This document shows positions 15,740-23,787 of a DNA stretch of 64,000 nt, in pieces. The notes under the pieces are model-generated. The model was not told the DNA's origin and did no database searches. It saw nothing but the letters and a program-made list of their open reading frames with translations. The position numbers and the translations under genes were made by a program. This DNA is from CAYNRG01 sp964399545 (GTDB lineage Bacteria; Bacillota_I; Bacilli_A; Erysipelotrichales; Erysipelotrichaceae). The stretch lies in assembly GCA_964399545.1 (NCBI GenBank), contig CAYNRG010000001.1, forward strand, positions 124,001 through 188,000. Direction: 5' to 3'. Within the stretch, counting starts at the first letter, position 1. Each line of letters starts with the position of its first letter.

Positions 15740-16510
15740 ATGAGAATTCTATTTTTAGGAGACATAGTAGGTGCGGTTGGGCGATTCGTTGTTCAAACGC
15801 ACCTTGCTTTATTAAAAGAACAAGAAAAAATTGATTTGGTGATTGTTAATGGTGAAAATTCAGCTCATGGAAAAGGAATAACAAGCAAGATTTATAAGCA
15901 ACTAATGGATTATGGTGTAGATATAGTAACCCTGGGGAATCACGCTTTTTCAAAAGGTGAAATTCTAACGACAATTGATGACTGTCCCAATTTAATTCGC
16001 CCAGAAAACCTTAAACCTAAGCGTTTGGGAAAAAGTTGGGTTACAAAAGAAGTATCAGGAATGACAGTGACTGTTGTCAATCTGTGCGGCAAGGTGTTTT
16101 TGGACAAAGTTGAAGAGTCGCCGTATGATGCGATGGAAGAACTTTTAGAAGAAATTCATTCAGACATCATTTTTGTAGATCTCCATGCAGAAGCGACAGC
16201 AGAAAAGAGCATTTTCTGGCACGCATTTCGATCGAGAGTTCAAGCTGTAGTTGGGACCCACACGCATATTCAAACAGCGGATGAACGTGTTGAAGAAGGT
16301 AGTGCATTTATATCGGATGTTGGAATGTGCGGGGCGTATCATAGTATTTTAGGACGAGATATTGAAGAAGTCTTGAAGTATACGATTTATAAAGAACCTA
16401 CGCATTATACACCGGCAAAAGGTGAAGGAATTCTATCTGGTGTGGTGATTGAAATTGATGAAAAAACTAAGAAAGCAGTGAAAATTAAAAGAATTCAGAT
16501 TCGCCCTTAG
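15740..16510 (+). CDS. ymdB: YmdB-family metallophosphoesterase
   Basis: A 256-residue phosphodiesterase of the TIGR00282 family. B. subtilis YmdB hydrolyses 2',3'-cyclic nucleotides and affects biofilm choice. The metal ligands are all visible: Asp8 in GDIVG, Glu-Asn in NGENSAHG, Asn-His in LGNHAFSKG, His in DLHAEATAEK, and two His in VGTHTHIQTAD. The ATG directly follows the rny stop and there is no strong independent ribosome binding site, so translation is likely coupled to rny. Confidence 0.92.
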   Translation: MRILFLGDIVGAVGRFVVQTHLALLKEQEKIDLVIVNGENSAHGKGITSKIYKQLMDYGVDIVTLGNHAFSKGEILTTIDDCPNLIRPENLKPKRLGKSWVTKEVSGMTVTVVNLCGKVFLDKVEESPYDAMEELLEEIHSDIIFVDLHAEATAEKSIFWHAFRSRVQAVVGTHTHIQTADERVEEGSAFISDVGMCGAYHSILGRDIEEVLKYTIYKEPTHYTPAKGEGILSGVVIEIDEKTKKAVKIKRIQIRP

Positions 16511-16517
16511 TAAAAGC

Positions 16518-16546
16518 TTGTACAATAAAGAGGGTTATGGTAAAAT
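16518..16546 (+). promoter_or_regulatory. Promoter of the ferredoxin gene
   Basis: TTGTAC (16518-16523), a 17-base spacer and TAAAAT (16541-16546) with a TGG extension, 25 bases before the start codon. Confidence 0.65.
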
Positions 16547-16571
16547 TTCTATTAAAGAAGGAGGATTAATT

Positions 16572-16745
16572 ATGCCAGTTACAGTAAATAAAGAAACATG
16601 TATCGGTTGTGGTGCATGTGTAGGTGTTTGTCCAGTTTCATCTCTTTCAATGGATGGAGATGGAAAAGCAGAGTGTGATGCATCAACATGTATTGATTGC
16701 GGAGCATGTGTAGGGACTTGTCCAGTATCTGCGATTGCACAGTAA
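16572..16745 (+). CDS. 2[4Fe-4S] ferredoxin
   Basis: A 57-residue bacterial-type ferredoxin, a soluble low-potential electron carrier. Two copies of C-x2-C-x2-C-x3-C-P are present: CIGCGACVGVCP and CIDCGACVGTCP. The start at 16572 has AAGAAGGAGG 7 bases upstream, so the longer frame from 16518 is not used. It has its own promoter and terminator. It lies just before miaB, a radical SAM enzyme that needs electrons, but that link is only suggestive. Confidence 0.93.
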   Translation: MPVTVNKETCIGCGACVGVCPVSSLSMDGDGKAECDASTCIDCGACVGTCPVSAIAQ

Positions 16746-16750
16746 AAAAA

Positions 16751-16780
16751 ATAAAAGCCAAAGAAATTTGGCTTTTATTA
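16751..16780 (+). terminator. Terminator after the ferredoxin gene
   Basis: A 12-bp stem (16751-16762 with 16767-16778) capped by a GAAA tetraloop. The 3' arm is T-rich. Confidence 0.8.
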
Positions 16781-16796
16781 TGCTTTTATGTATAAT
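16768..16796 (+). promoter_or_regulatory. Possible miaB promoter overlapping the terminator
   Basis: TATAAT (16791-16796) lies 28 bases before miaB. A weak TTGGCT 17 bases upstream (16768-16773) falls in the 3' arm of the ferredoxin terminator. Confidence 0.4.
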
Positions 16797-16823
16797 AAGT
16801 AAGTTGAAGCGGAAGGAGAAACT

Positions 16824-18257
16824 ATGACTAATCATCAATATAAATTACCTTCACTAAAAGATGCAAAAATTCGCACAAAAGATGAGGTTAAGATCGAACA
16901 TCACTTATTTGAACTCCCTGAAGAAGCTCGGAATATAGGAGTTGGTAGGCAGTTTTTTTTAAGAACCTATGGTTGTCAAGCCAATGAAAGAGATTCAGAA
17001 ACAATTGCAGGAATTTTATTTCAAATGGGCTTTAAGCAAACATTCCAAGAGGAGAAAGCTGATTTTATTTTGCTCAATACCTGTGCAATCAGAAAAGGAG
17101 CAGAGGATAAAGTTTTTGGAGAACTAGGACTACTGAAACGATTGAAATTAAAAAATCCAGATTTACTTTTTGGAGTGTGTGGTTGTATGGCTCAAGAAGA
17201 GGAAGTGGTTGAAAGACTTTTAAAAACGTATGATCAAGTGGATCTAATTTTTGGGACACATAATATTCATAGGTTGCCGAAACTTTTGTACCAAGCAATG
17301 ATGGCAAAGGAGAGAACTGTTGAAGTTTATTCTCGACAAGGAGAAGTTATTGAAAACTTACCTGTCCAACGATTTGGTAATCATAAGGCGTGGGTAAATA
17401 TCATGTATGGATGCGACAAATTTTGTACTTACTGCATTGTTCCTTATACTCGTGGAAAAGAAAGAAGTCGATTAACTAAAGATATTCTTCAAGAAGTTCG
17501 TGAATTAAAAGAACAAGGATATAAAGAATTGACATTACTAGGCCAGAATGTCAATGCATATGGAAAAGATTTAAATAGTGAACACAGCTTTTCTGATTTG
17601 TTAGAAGAAGTCGCTAAAATTGGCATTCCGCGAATTCGCTTTACAACATCACATCCATGGGATTTTACAGATGAAATGATTGAGACTATTGCTAATTACG
17701 ATAATATTATGCCTGCAATTCATCTCCCTGTACAATCAGGAAGCAGTGAAATTCTTAAAATTATGGGTAGAAGATACACCAGTGAAAGCTATCGTTTACT
17801 GTATGATAAAATAAAGAAAAGAATTCCTCATTGTACAGTTTCTACTGATATTATTGTTGGATTCCCTAATGAAACAGAGGAACAGTTTCAAGAAACCTTG
17901 GACTTAGTGGATTATTGTCAATTTGATTTTGCATTTACTTATTTATATTCTCCGCGTGAGGGAACTCCAGCAGCGAAGATGGAAGATAATGTAGAAAAGA
18001 CAACGAAGTCTGAACGTCTACAAAAGCTGAATGAGAAAATTGCAAGCTATGCAAACAAAAAAAATCAAAGCTATGTAGGAAAGACTTTGACAGTACTTGT
18101 AGATGGTCCAAGTAAAAAGGACCCACATGTTTTTAGTGGGTATAGTGATGAAAATAAATTAGTTAATTTTACAGGGGAAAACATTAAAGAGGGTGATTTG
18201 GTCAGAGTTTTAGTTAGTGAGGCCAAAAGTTGGTCTTTAAATGGAGAAAAAATATAG
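16824..18257 (+). CDS. miaB: tRNA-2-methylthio-N6-dimethylallyladenosine synthase MiaB
   Basis: A 477-residue radical SAM methylthiotransferase that adds the 2-methylthio group to i6A37 in tRNA. The N-terminal UPF0004 domain holds the auxiliary cluster cysteines in RTYGCQANERDSE, LNTCAIRKGAEDKV and GVCGCMAQ. The radical SAM motif is YGCDKFCTYCIVP (C-x3-C-x2-C). The TRAM RNA-binding domain fills the last ~65 residues. Length matches the family. Start: GGAAGGAG 6 bases before the ATG. Confidence 0.95.
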   Translation: MTNHQYKLPSLKDAKIRTKDEVKIEHHLFELPEEARNIGVGRQFFLRTYGCQANERDSETIAGILFQMGFKQTFQEEKADFILLNTCAIRKGAEDKVFGELGLLKRLKLKNPDLLFGVCGCMAQEEEVVERLLKTYDQVDLIFGTHNIHRLPKLLYQAMMAKERTVEVYSRQGEVIENLPVQRFGNHKAWVNIMYGCDKFCTYCIVPYTRGKERSRLTKDILQEVRELKEQGYKELTLLGQNVNAYGKDLNSEHSFSDLLEEVAKIGIPRIRFTTSHPWDFTDEMIETIANYDNIMPAIHLPVQSGSSEILKIMGRRYTSESYRLLYDKIKKRIPHCTVSTDIIVGFPNETEEQFQETLDLVDYCQFDFAFTYLYSPREGTPAAKMEDNVEKTTKSERLQKLNEKIASYANKKNQSYVGKTLTVLVDGPSKKDPHVFSGYSDENKLVNFTGENIKEGDLVRVLVSEAKSWSLNGEKI

Positions 18258-18265
18258 AATACTTT

Positions 18266-18297
18266 AGGGGCTTTTGATTGAATTAAAGCCCCTTTTG
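18266..18297 (+). terminator. Terminator after miaB
   Basis: A 9-bp GC-rich stem (18266-18274 with 18285-18293) followed by a short T run. Its loop holds the -35 box of the next gene. Confidence 0.7.
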
Positions 18298-18306
18298 AAG
18301 TATAAT
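18278..18306 (+). promoter_or_regulatory. Promoter of the RNase J gene, embedded in the miaB terminator
   Basis: TTGAAT (18278-18283), a 17-base spacer and TATAAT (18301-18306), 32 bases before the start codon. The -35 box lies in the terminator loop. Confidence 0.65.
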
Positions 18307-18337
18307 GAAAGAAATTAGAAGTAAAAGGAGAAATATA

Positions 18338-20002
18338 ATGGATCGTGTAAAAATCTTTGCCTTAGGAGGGCTTGATGAAGATGGAAAAAATATGTATTGT
18401 GTGGAGGTTGATGAATCAATTTTTGTAATTGAAGCAGGACTGCGTTATCCAGACAACGATGGACTAGGAATAGAAATGATTATTCCAGATTTCAGTTATT
18501 TGACTAAAAATATAGAAAGGGTGAAGGGAATTTTTATTTCCCATGGACATGAAGATGTTATGGCAGCATTGCCGAACTTATTGAAACAACATCAGGTTCC
18601 TGTTTATACAGCACCACTAACTGCTGAAATTTTAGCAAAGAGATTAAAAAAAGAAGGAGTTAAAAATACAAAAATTCATCGCATTCATAGAAATGCTGAA
18701 TTTAAAATTGATGGACGCAACATTATTACTTTTGGAGTAACACAGTCAATTGCCGATGGTTTTGGTGTAGCTATTGAAACATCAAAAGGGTATATTGTGT
18801 ATACATCCGAGTTTATTATTGATTATGATACACGCGCAGCAGCATTTAACACAGAGATTGACCAATTTACGGAAATTGGTAAAAAAGGAGTTTTAGCACT
18901 TTTAGCTGAATCTGTAGGAGCGACAAGAGTTGGTCATACGGCACCGCATCATCGCATAACGCCGATGGTTGAGCCGTACTTTGAAGATGCAAAGGACAGA
19001 ATATTAATCACAATGTATCATCAAAATTTATACCGTGTTATTGAAGTTATTGAATTAGCTTATAAGTATGGTCGTAAGATTATGTTTTATGATGAAGAAC
19101 TAAAAAATTTAATGAGAGATGTCGAAACTTTAGGATATTATCATATGCCAGCGGGTATGGAAGTATCTAAAGAATCATTTAAACCAAATATGGAAAATTT
19201 AGTAGTCATTATCTCTGGAGATGGATCTACAATTTTCAAGAAAGTTCATAAAATTGCGACAAAAGCAGATGAAATGCTAGAATTTAGAACGACCGATACA
19301 ATCATCATTGCTTCACCTGCTGTTCCTGGAACAGAAAGAGAAGCAACAAGAATGGAGAATGATTTATATAAAGAAGGAGCACGAGTTCGCACTTTAAGTT
19401 CAAAACAGTTGCTTTCAATGCATGCCTCAATTGAGGATTTGAAAATGATGCTTTATCTATTTAAGCCAAGTTATTATATTCCAGTAAAAGGTGAATATCG
19501 ACATTTGATTGCAAATGCAAATATTGCTTTAGGAATGGGTTATAAAGCAGACCATATTTTAGTTTTGGATAATGGACAAATTGCTACTTTTGATAGTGGA
19601 AAATTAGTGAAAAATGATGAATTTTTAGAGTTAGAAGAAGTATTTGTTGATGGGAAAGAAAACTTAGATGCAAGTGGTATGGTACTTCGTGATCGTGAAA
19701 CTTTATCGACAGAAGGAGCGATTATTGTTGGTGTAGTTATAAACTATAAAACAAAAGAAGTGATTGGAGGACCTGATATCCAAAGTAGAGGAGTTATTTA
19801 TCTAAAAGAGTCAGAGCATGTTATGAAGCAAGTTGGAGAAATTTTAGAAAAGACAATTAAAGATGCAGTAAAAGAAAAACGTTATGAAAATAGCAGCTGC
19901 CGAATGGAAGCAAGAGATAAAATTATGAAATATATTTTAAAGGAGACGGGAAAAAGACCGATGGTTCTTCCTGCGATTATTGAAATAAATGTATCTGAAT
20001 AG
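18338..20002 (+). CDS. rnjB: RNase J family protein with degenerate active site (RNase J2-like)
   Basis: A 554-residue beta-lactamase/beta-CASP protein of the RNase J family, with the C-terminal domain ending in KRPMVLPAIIEI. The active site is eroded. HGHEDH reads HGHEDV (Val74), the THS histidine is Gln136 in VTQSI, and the TGDF aspartate is Glu158 in TSEF. Only His69, His71, Asp73 and His362 remain. This fits a structural partner rather than an active nuclease. In B. subtilis the J2 gene likewise lies just before the spoIIIE translocase gene. The ATG at 18338 is used, with AAAGGAG upstream, rather than the frame opening at 18305. An active J1 would have to be elsewhere. Confidence 0.85.
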   Translation: MDRVKIFALGGLDEDGKNMYCVEVDESIFVIEAGLRYPDNDGLGIEMIIPDFSYLTKNIERVKGIFISHGHEDVMAALPNLLKQHQVPVYTAPLTAEILAKRLKKEGVKNTKIHRIHRNAEFKIDGRNIITFGVTQSIADGFGVAIETSKGYIVYTSEFIIDYDTRAAAFNTEIDQFTEIGKKGVLALLAESVGATRVGHTAPHHRITPMVEPYFEDAKDRILITMYHQNLYRVIEVIELAYKYGRKIMFYDEELKNLMRDVETLGYYHMPAGMEVSKESFKPNMENLVVIISGDGSTIFKKVHKIATKADEMLEFRTTDTIIIASPAVPGTEREATRMENDLYKEGARVRTLSSKQLLSMHASIEDLKMMLYLFKPSYYIPVKGEYRHLIANANIALGMGYKADHILVLDNGQIATFDSGKLVKNDEFLELEEVFVDGKENLDASGMVLRDRETLSTEGAIIVGVVINYKTKEVIGGPDIQSRGVIYLKESEHVMKQVGEILEKTIKDAVKEKRYENSSCRMEARDKIMKYILKETGKRPMVLPAIIEINVSE

Positions 20003-20014
20003 AAGGGGTTTGTA

Positions 20015-22264
20015 ATGGCTAAAAAAAAGAAACAACAAGAAAAGAAAGATAAGACATTGATTACTTATGTTACAGCAATAGGAATAATTTTGTTGTTATT
20101 TGTAGCTTTGTTTCAGTTAGGTATTATCGGAATAGTCGTTAATAACTTCATTCGATTCTTATTTGGAGATTACTATTATGCGATTTGTTTATTGATTATT
20201 GGAACCGCAGTAGTTATTCTTTGGGATAAACAAAATCACAGGAAGATGAAATTGATGGTCGCGGTCAGTAGTGTTATTATGGCTATTGTTTTATGGGGAG
20301 CGATTCAAGGGAATCCAGATCGTGTTGGATTGGATGTTTTAGAAAATTTTTTATCACAAATTCCTGCATACTTTGACTCTGCAAGTACCACCCGATCTTA
20401 TGGAGGATTGATTGGTTCAATTGTATATTCACTTACTTCTTTGTTGATTGCTAAAGAAGGAACTTGGTTTTTGATTGTTGGATTGGTTCTTTTAGCTGCT
20501 TTATTGACGTTGACATTAGAAGTTTTCCGAGATGCTCTACATTCTGTTAAAGGATTTTTCGCCTTACCAAAGCAGTGGCGTGATGAGTTATCCAATGGAG
20601 AGAATGAAGATTTTTCAGATTATGACGAAGAGGATGAAGTAATCGATGAAGAAGAAAGTGTTGAAGAAACAGCATCTGTTATCGAAAAATTTGAAGGTAA
20701 AAAGAAGACGTTATTTATGGATATTGATGATGTTGGGTATGGTACTAGTCTTTCGGAAGAAAAAATTATTGAAAAGACAAATAGGGATGTAACTAAGAGC
20801 AGTGAAAGTAGTAATGGTCCAATAAATGAACCAAAAAATAATCGTGCATACCGATTGCCGCCAACTTCTCTATTAGTTCCTGCACAAGCAAAAAATAAGA
20901 ATAATGCTAATGAAGTTGTTGCAAAAGAAAAAGGAAGTCATTTGATTTCAATTCTAAGTAATTTTGGCATTAATGCGGAGTTGTTAGCGACGCATATTGG
21001 GCCATCTGTAACAAAGTTTGAATTAAAGCCGGACACAACTGTAAAAGTGAGTAAAATCAACAGTATTACAGATAATATTAAAATGGAGTTAGCTGCAAGA
21101 GATATTAGAATTGAAGCTCCAATTCCAGGGCGGAATGCAGTCGGTATTGAGATTCCCAATGTAGAATCCACAGCCGTTCAAATGAGCTCATTAATTAGAA
21201 AAGTGCCGAATGAACTTAGAGATAAAAAAACATTGATTGCCTTAGGAAAAGACTTGATGGGTCAGCCTGTGTACTGTGATATGCATCGCATGCCACACTT
21301 GCTCATTGCAGGTGCGACAGGTTCTGGTAAGTCAGTGTGTATGAACACTATTATTACTTCGCTACTTTTGAGGACAAAGCCAGATGAGGTTAAGTTACTT
21401 TTGGTAGATCCTAAGAAAGTAGAATTTACTCCGTATCAAAGAATTCCACACCTAATTGGTCCTGTAATTAGTGATGCAGCAGAAGCTTCTAAAGCTTTGA
21501 AAGTTGTAGTAGAAAAGATGGAAGAAAGGTATGATGCGTTCTCTAAAGCGGGAGTTCGAAATATTGATTCTTTCAATGAAAAAGTGAAGAATAGTAGTGA
21601 AGATTTAAAACCAATGCCATATATTATTGTTATTATTGATGAATTAGCGGATTTAATGGCGATTGCGGGCAAGGAAGTAGAGATGAGTATTCAGCGTATT
21701 ACGCAATTAGCCAGAGCTGCAGGGATTCATTTGATTGTCGCAACACAGCGACCGAGTACTGATGTTATTACAGGAATTATTAAAGCTAATATCCCATCTA
21801 GAATTGCTTTCAGTGTTTCGAGTGGGATAGATTCTAGAACTATTCTAGACACAGTAGGTGCAGAACGATTATTGGGTAATGGAGATATGCTATATCAACC
21901 GATTGGTGCTCCATCACCAACGCGCCTACAAGGGGCTTATGTTAGTGATGAGGAAGTATCGAAAATTGCAGAATTTTGCTCTAGTCAAGCAACTCCACTA
22001 TTTGAAGATGCTTTTATCCAATTAGATGGAGTGGAGTCTAACGAGACAACATCAGTTATGAAAGCGGAAGATGATCCGCTATATGAAGAAATCAAAGAGT
22101 ATGTTATAGAGGTTCAAAAAGCTTCAACATCTTTGTTACAAAGACGTTTTGGAATAGGGTATAATCGAGCTGCTCGAATGGTTGATATCTTGGAAGATCG
22201 AGGAATTGTTGGTCCTGCACAAGGATCTAAACCGCGAGATGTATACATAAAAAAAGAAGAATAA
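20015..22264 (+). CDS. ftsK: DNA translocase FtsK/SpoIIIE
   Basis: A 749-residue septal DNA pump. The N-terminal region has about four membrane helices (~20-175), then an acidic linker (~195-280). The motor carries Walker A in GATGSGKSVCMN and Walker B in IIVIIDELADLMA. The C-terminal gamma winged-helix, which reads orienting DNA motifs, is present as LLQRRFGIGYNRAARMVD. The start has AGAAGGGG upstream and lies 12 bases after the RNase J stop, so the two are co-transcribed. Confidence 0.95.
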   Translation: MAKKKKQQEKKDKTLITYVTAIGIILLLFVALFQLGIIGIVVNNFIRFLFGDYYYAICLLIIGTAVVILWDKQNHRKMKLMVAVSSVIMAIVLWGAIQGNPDRVGLDVLENFLSQIPAYFDSASTTRSYGGLIGSIVYSLTSLLIAKEGTWFLIVGLVLLAALLTLTLEVFRDALHSVKGFFALPKQWRDELSNGENEDFSDYDEEDEVIDEEESVEETASVIEKFEGKKKTLFMDIDDVGYGTSLSEEKIIEKTNRDVTKSSESSNGPINEPKNNRAYRLPPTSLLVPAQAKNKNNANEVVAKEKGSHLISILSNFGINAELLATHIGPSVTKFELKPDTTVKVSKINSITDNIKMELAARDIRIEAPIPGRNAVGIEIPNVESTAVQMSSLIRKVPNELRDKKTLIALGKDLMGQPVYCDMHRMPHLLIAGATGSGKSVCMNTIITSLLLRTKPDEVKLLLVDPKKVEFTPYQRIPHLIGPVISDAAEASKALKVVVEKMEERYDAFSKAGVRNIDSFNEKVKNSSEDLKPMPYIIVIIDELADLMAIAGKEVEMSIQRITQLARAAGIHLIVATQRPSTDVITGIIKANIPSRIAFSVSSGIDSRTILDTVGAERLLGNGDMLYQPIGAPSPTRLQGAYVSDEEVSKIAEFCSSQATPLFEDAFIQLDGVESNETTSVMKAEDDPLYEEIKEYVIEVQKASTSLLQRRFGIGYNRAARMVDILEDRGIVGPAQGSKPRDVYIKKEE

Positions 22265-22268
22265 AAGG

Positions 22269-22292
22269 TAAGGGATACTCCCTTATTTTTTA
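22269..22292 (+). terminator. Terminator after ftsK
   Basis: A 7-bp stem (22269-22275 with 22279-22285, TAC loop) followed by a T run. Confidence 0.75.
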
Positions 22293-22379
22293 TTTTCTGC
22301 TTTTTTGAAAACAGGTAAAAAGCAGGATATTTTCAAAGCGATTAATCTCTTATATTAGTGGTTGATATGAAAGGTTTGA

Positions 22380-22410
22380 TATTGAAATTTAAGACTTAAT
22401 ATTTTCAATA
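22380..22410. promoter_or_regulatory. Inverted repeat upstream of the BMP promoter
   Basis: TATTGAAA (22380-22387) and TTTCAATA (22403-22410) are exact complements 15 bases apart. They end 8 bases before the -35 box. This could be an operator for nucleoside control of the importer, or chance in AT-rich DNA. Confidence 0.3.
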
Positions 22411-22417
22411 AATATGT

Positions 22418-22446
22418 TTGACAATTGAGAGATGGAGGTTTAAAAT
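22418..22446 (+). promoter_or_regulatory. Strong promoter of the nucleoside importer operon
   Basis: Consensus TTGACA (22418-22423), a 17-base spacer and TAAAAT (22441-22446), 36 bases before the lipoprotein start. Confidence 0.8.
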
Positions 22447-22481
22447 CAAAAGCGTAGGAAAACTACAAAACGGAGGAAAAT

Positions 22482-23576
22482 ATGAACAAAATTTTAAAAG
22501 GAAGTATGGCTCTGGTTTTATCACTAGGATTAGCTGCATGTTCTTCAAAAGATGGTGGAGATTCAACTCAAACACCGGATGTAGAAGGGACTGAAACACC
22601 TGTAGTTGACAGTGGTGAATGTGCTGTGACTGTAGGGTTGGTAACTGATACAGGAGGAGTTGATGATAAATCATTTAACCAATCAGCATGGGAAGGGCTA
22701 GTTCAATTTCAAAAAGAAAATGGACTAAGTGATGATTGTATTTCTTACTTACAATCTTCAAGTGATGCGGATTATGTTCCTAACTTATCACAATTTGCAG
22801 ATGATGAATACGATTTAGTTATTGCCGTAGGATACTTATTTGGAGATGCAATTCAAACAGTTTCTACAAACTATCCGGAAGTAAATTTCTTGTTTATTGA
22901 TGCAGTATTAGAAAATGAAAATGTAATGAGCGCAATTTATGCGGCTGAAGATGGATCTTTCTTAGTTGGAGTTGCAGCAGGTCTTACAGCAGCAGAAAAT
23001 GGATCAAATATAGTTGGTTTTGTGGGAGGAGCTGAAGGACAATTAATCGGATCATTCCAAGCGGGATTTGAGCAAGGAGTTTTAGCAGCTAATCCAGATG
23101 CTACAATCCTTGTAGATTACGCAGACTCATTTGAAGATGATGGTAAGGGTCAAGCACTTGCGATTAAACAATATGATGCTGGTGCAACTGTTATTTATCA
23201 AGCAGCAGGCGGAGCTGGAAATGGTGTAATTAAAGAAGCGAAAGAACGCGGAGATGTATGGGCGATTGGAGTAGATAAAGACCAATATGAAGAAGGGATG
23301 ACAGCTTCTGGAAAATCCATTATTTTAACATCAATGATTAAACGTGTGGACTTAGCAACTTATAGAGCAGCACAAGCAATTCTTGATGAAAATTTTGCAA
23401 GTGGAGTTGAAAGATTTGAACTTTCAAATGATGGAGTTACTGCAGAGCTTACATCAGGACGCAATTTATCAGATGAAGTAATTACAGCAGTTAAAGAATA
23501 TGCAGAGAAAATTAAAAGTGGAGAAATTAATGTTTCTACAGAACCAACGATTAAAAATGGTTCTTCAAACAAATAA
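22482..23576 (+). CDS. BMP-family nucleoside-binding lipoprotein
   Basis: A 364-residue substrate-binding lipoprotein of the Bmp/Med/PnrA family, the extracellular receptor of nucleoside ABC importers. The signal peptide ends in the lipobox LAAC with Cys20. The mature protein begins with a Ser/Asp/Thr-rich linker, then the family signature VGLVTDTGGVDDKSFNQSAWEG. Later blocks such as AGGAGNGVIKEAKE and WAIGVDKDQYEEG match the ligand-binding fold. The ATG has ACGGAGG upstream. It has its own promoter and terminator, with some read-through likely into the ABC genes 211 bases on. The order ftsK, BMP lipoprotein, ABC genes, M16 peptidases resembles Listeria. Confidence 0.92.
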   Translation: MNKILKGSMALVLSLGLAACSSKDGGDSTQTPDVEGTETPVVDSGECAVTVGLVTDTGGVDDKSFNQSAWEGLVQFQKENGLSDDCISYLQSSSDADYVPNLSQFADDEYDLVIAVGYLFGDAIQTVSTNYPEVNFLFIDAVLENENVMSAIYAAEDGSFLVGVAAGLTAAENGSNIVGFVGGAEGQLIGSFQAGFEQGVLAANPDATILVDYADSFEDDGKGQALAIKQYDAGATVIYQAAGGAGNGVIKEAKERGDVWAIGVDKDQYEEGMTASGKSIILTSMIKRVDLATYRAAQAILDENFASGVERFELSNDGVTAELTSGRNLSDEVITAVKEYAEKIKSGEINVSTEPTIKNGSSNK

Positions 23577-23591
23577 GAAATTCATCCATTG

Positions 23592-23620
23592 AAAGCGAGT
23601 GAGAAATCATTCGCTTTTTT
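23592..23620 (+). terminator. Terminator after the BMP lipoprotein gene
   Basis: An 11-bp stem with one G-U pair (23592-23602 with 23607-23617), a GAAA tetraloop and a T run. Confidence 0.8.
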
Positions 23621-23726
23621 ATAGTGGAAAATACGAGGTTAAGACTAATTATTAGAATAGCAAAAGAGTAGAAATTAAAGCTTTAAATCGATATAAGAGA
23701 AGTGGAGAGAAAATCAAAAAATAACT

Positions 23727-23755
23727 TTTAGATTAATAGGTAGAAATGATATAAT
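23727..23755 (+). promoter_or_regulatory. Promoter of the ABC importer genes
   Basis: TTTAGA (23727-23732), a 17-base spacer and TATAAT (23750-23755), 32 bases before the ATPase gene. Confidence 0.55.
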
Positions 23756-23787
23756 AAATACAAGATAAACTATTAGGGAGGCAGTCA

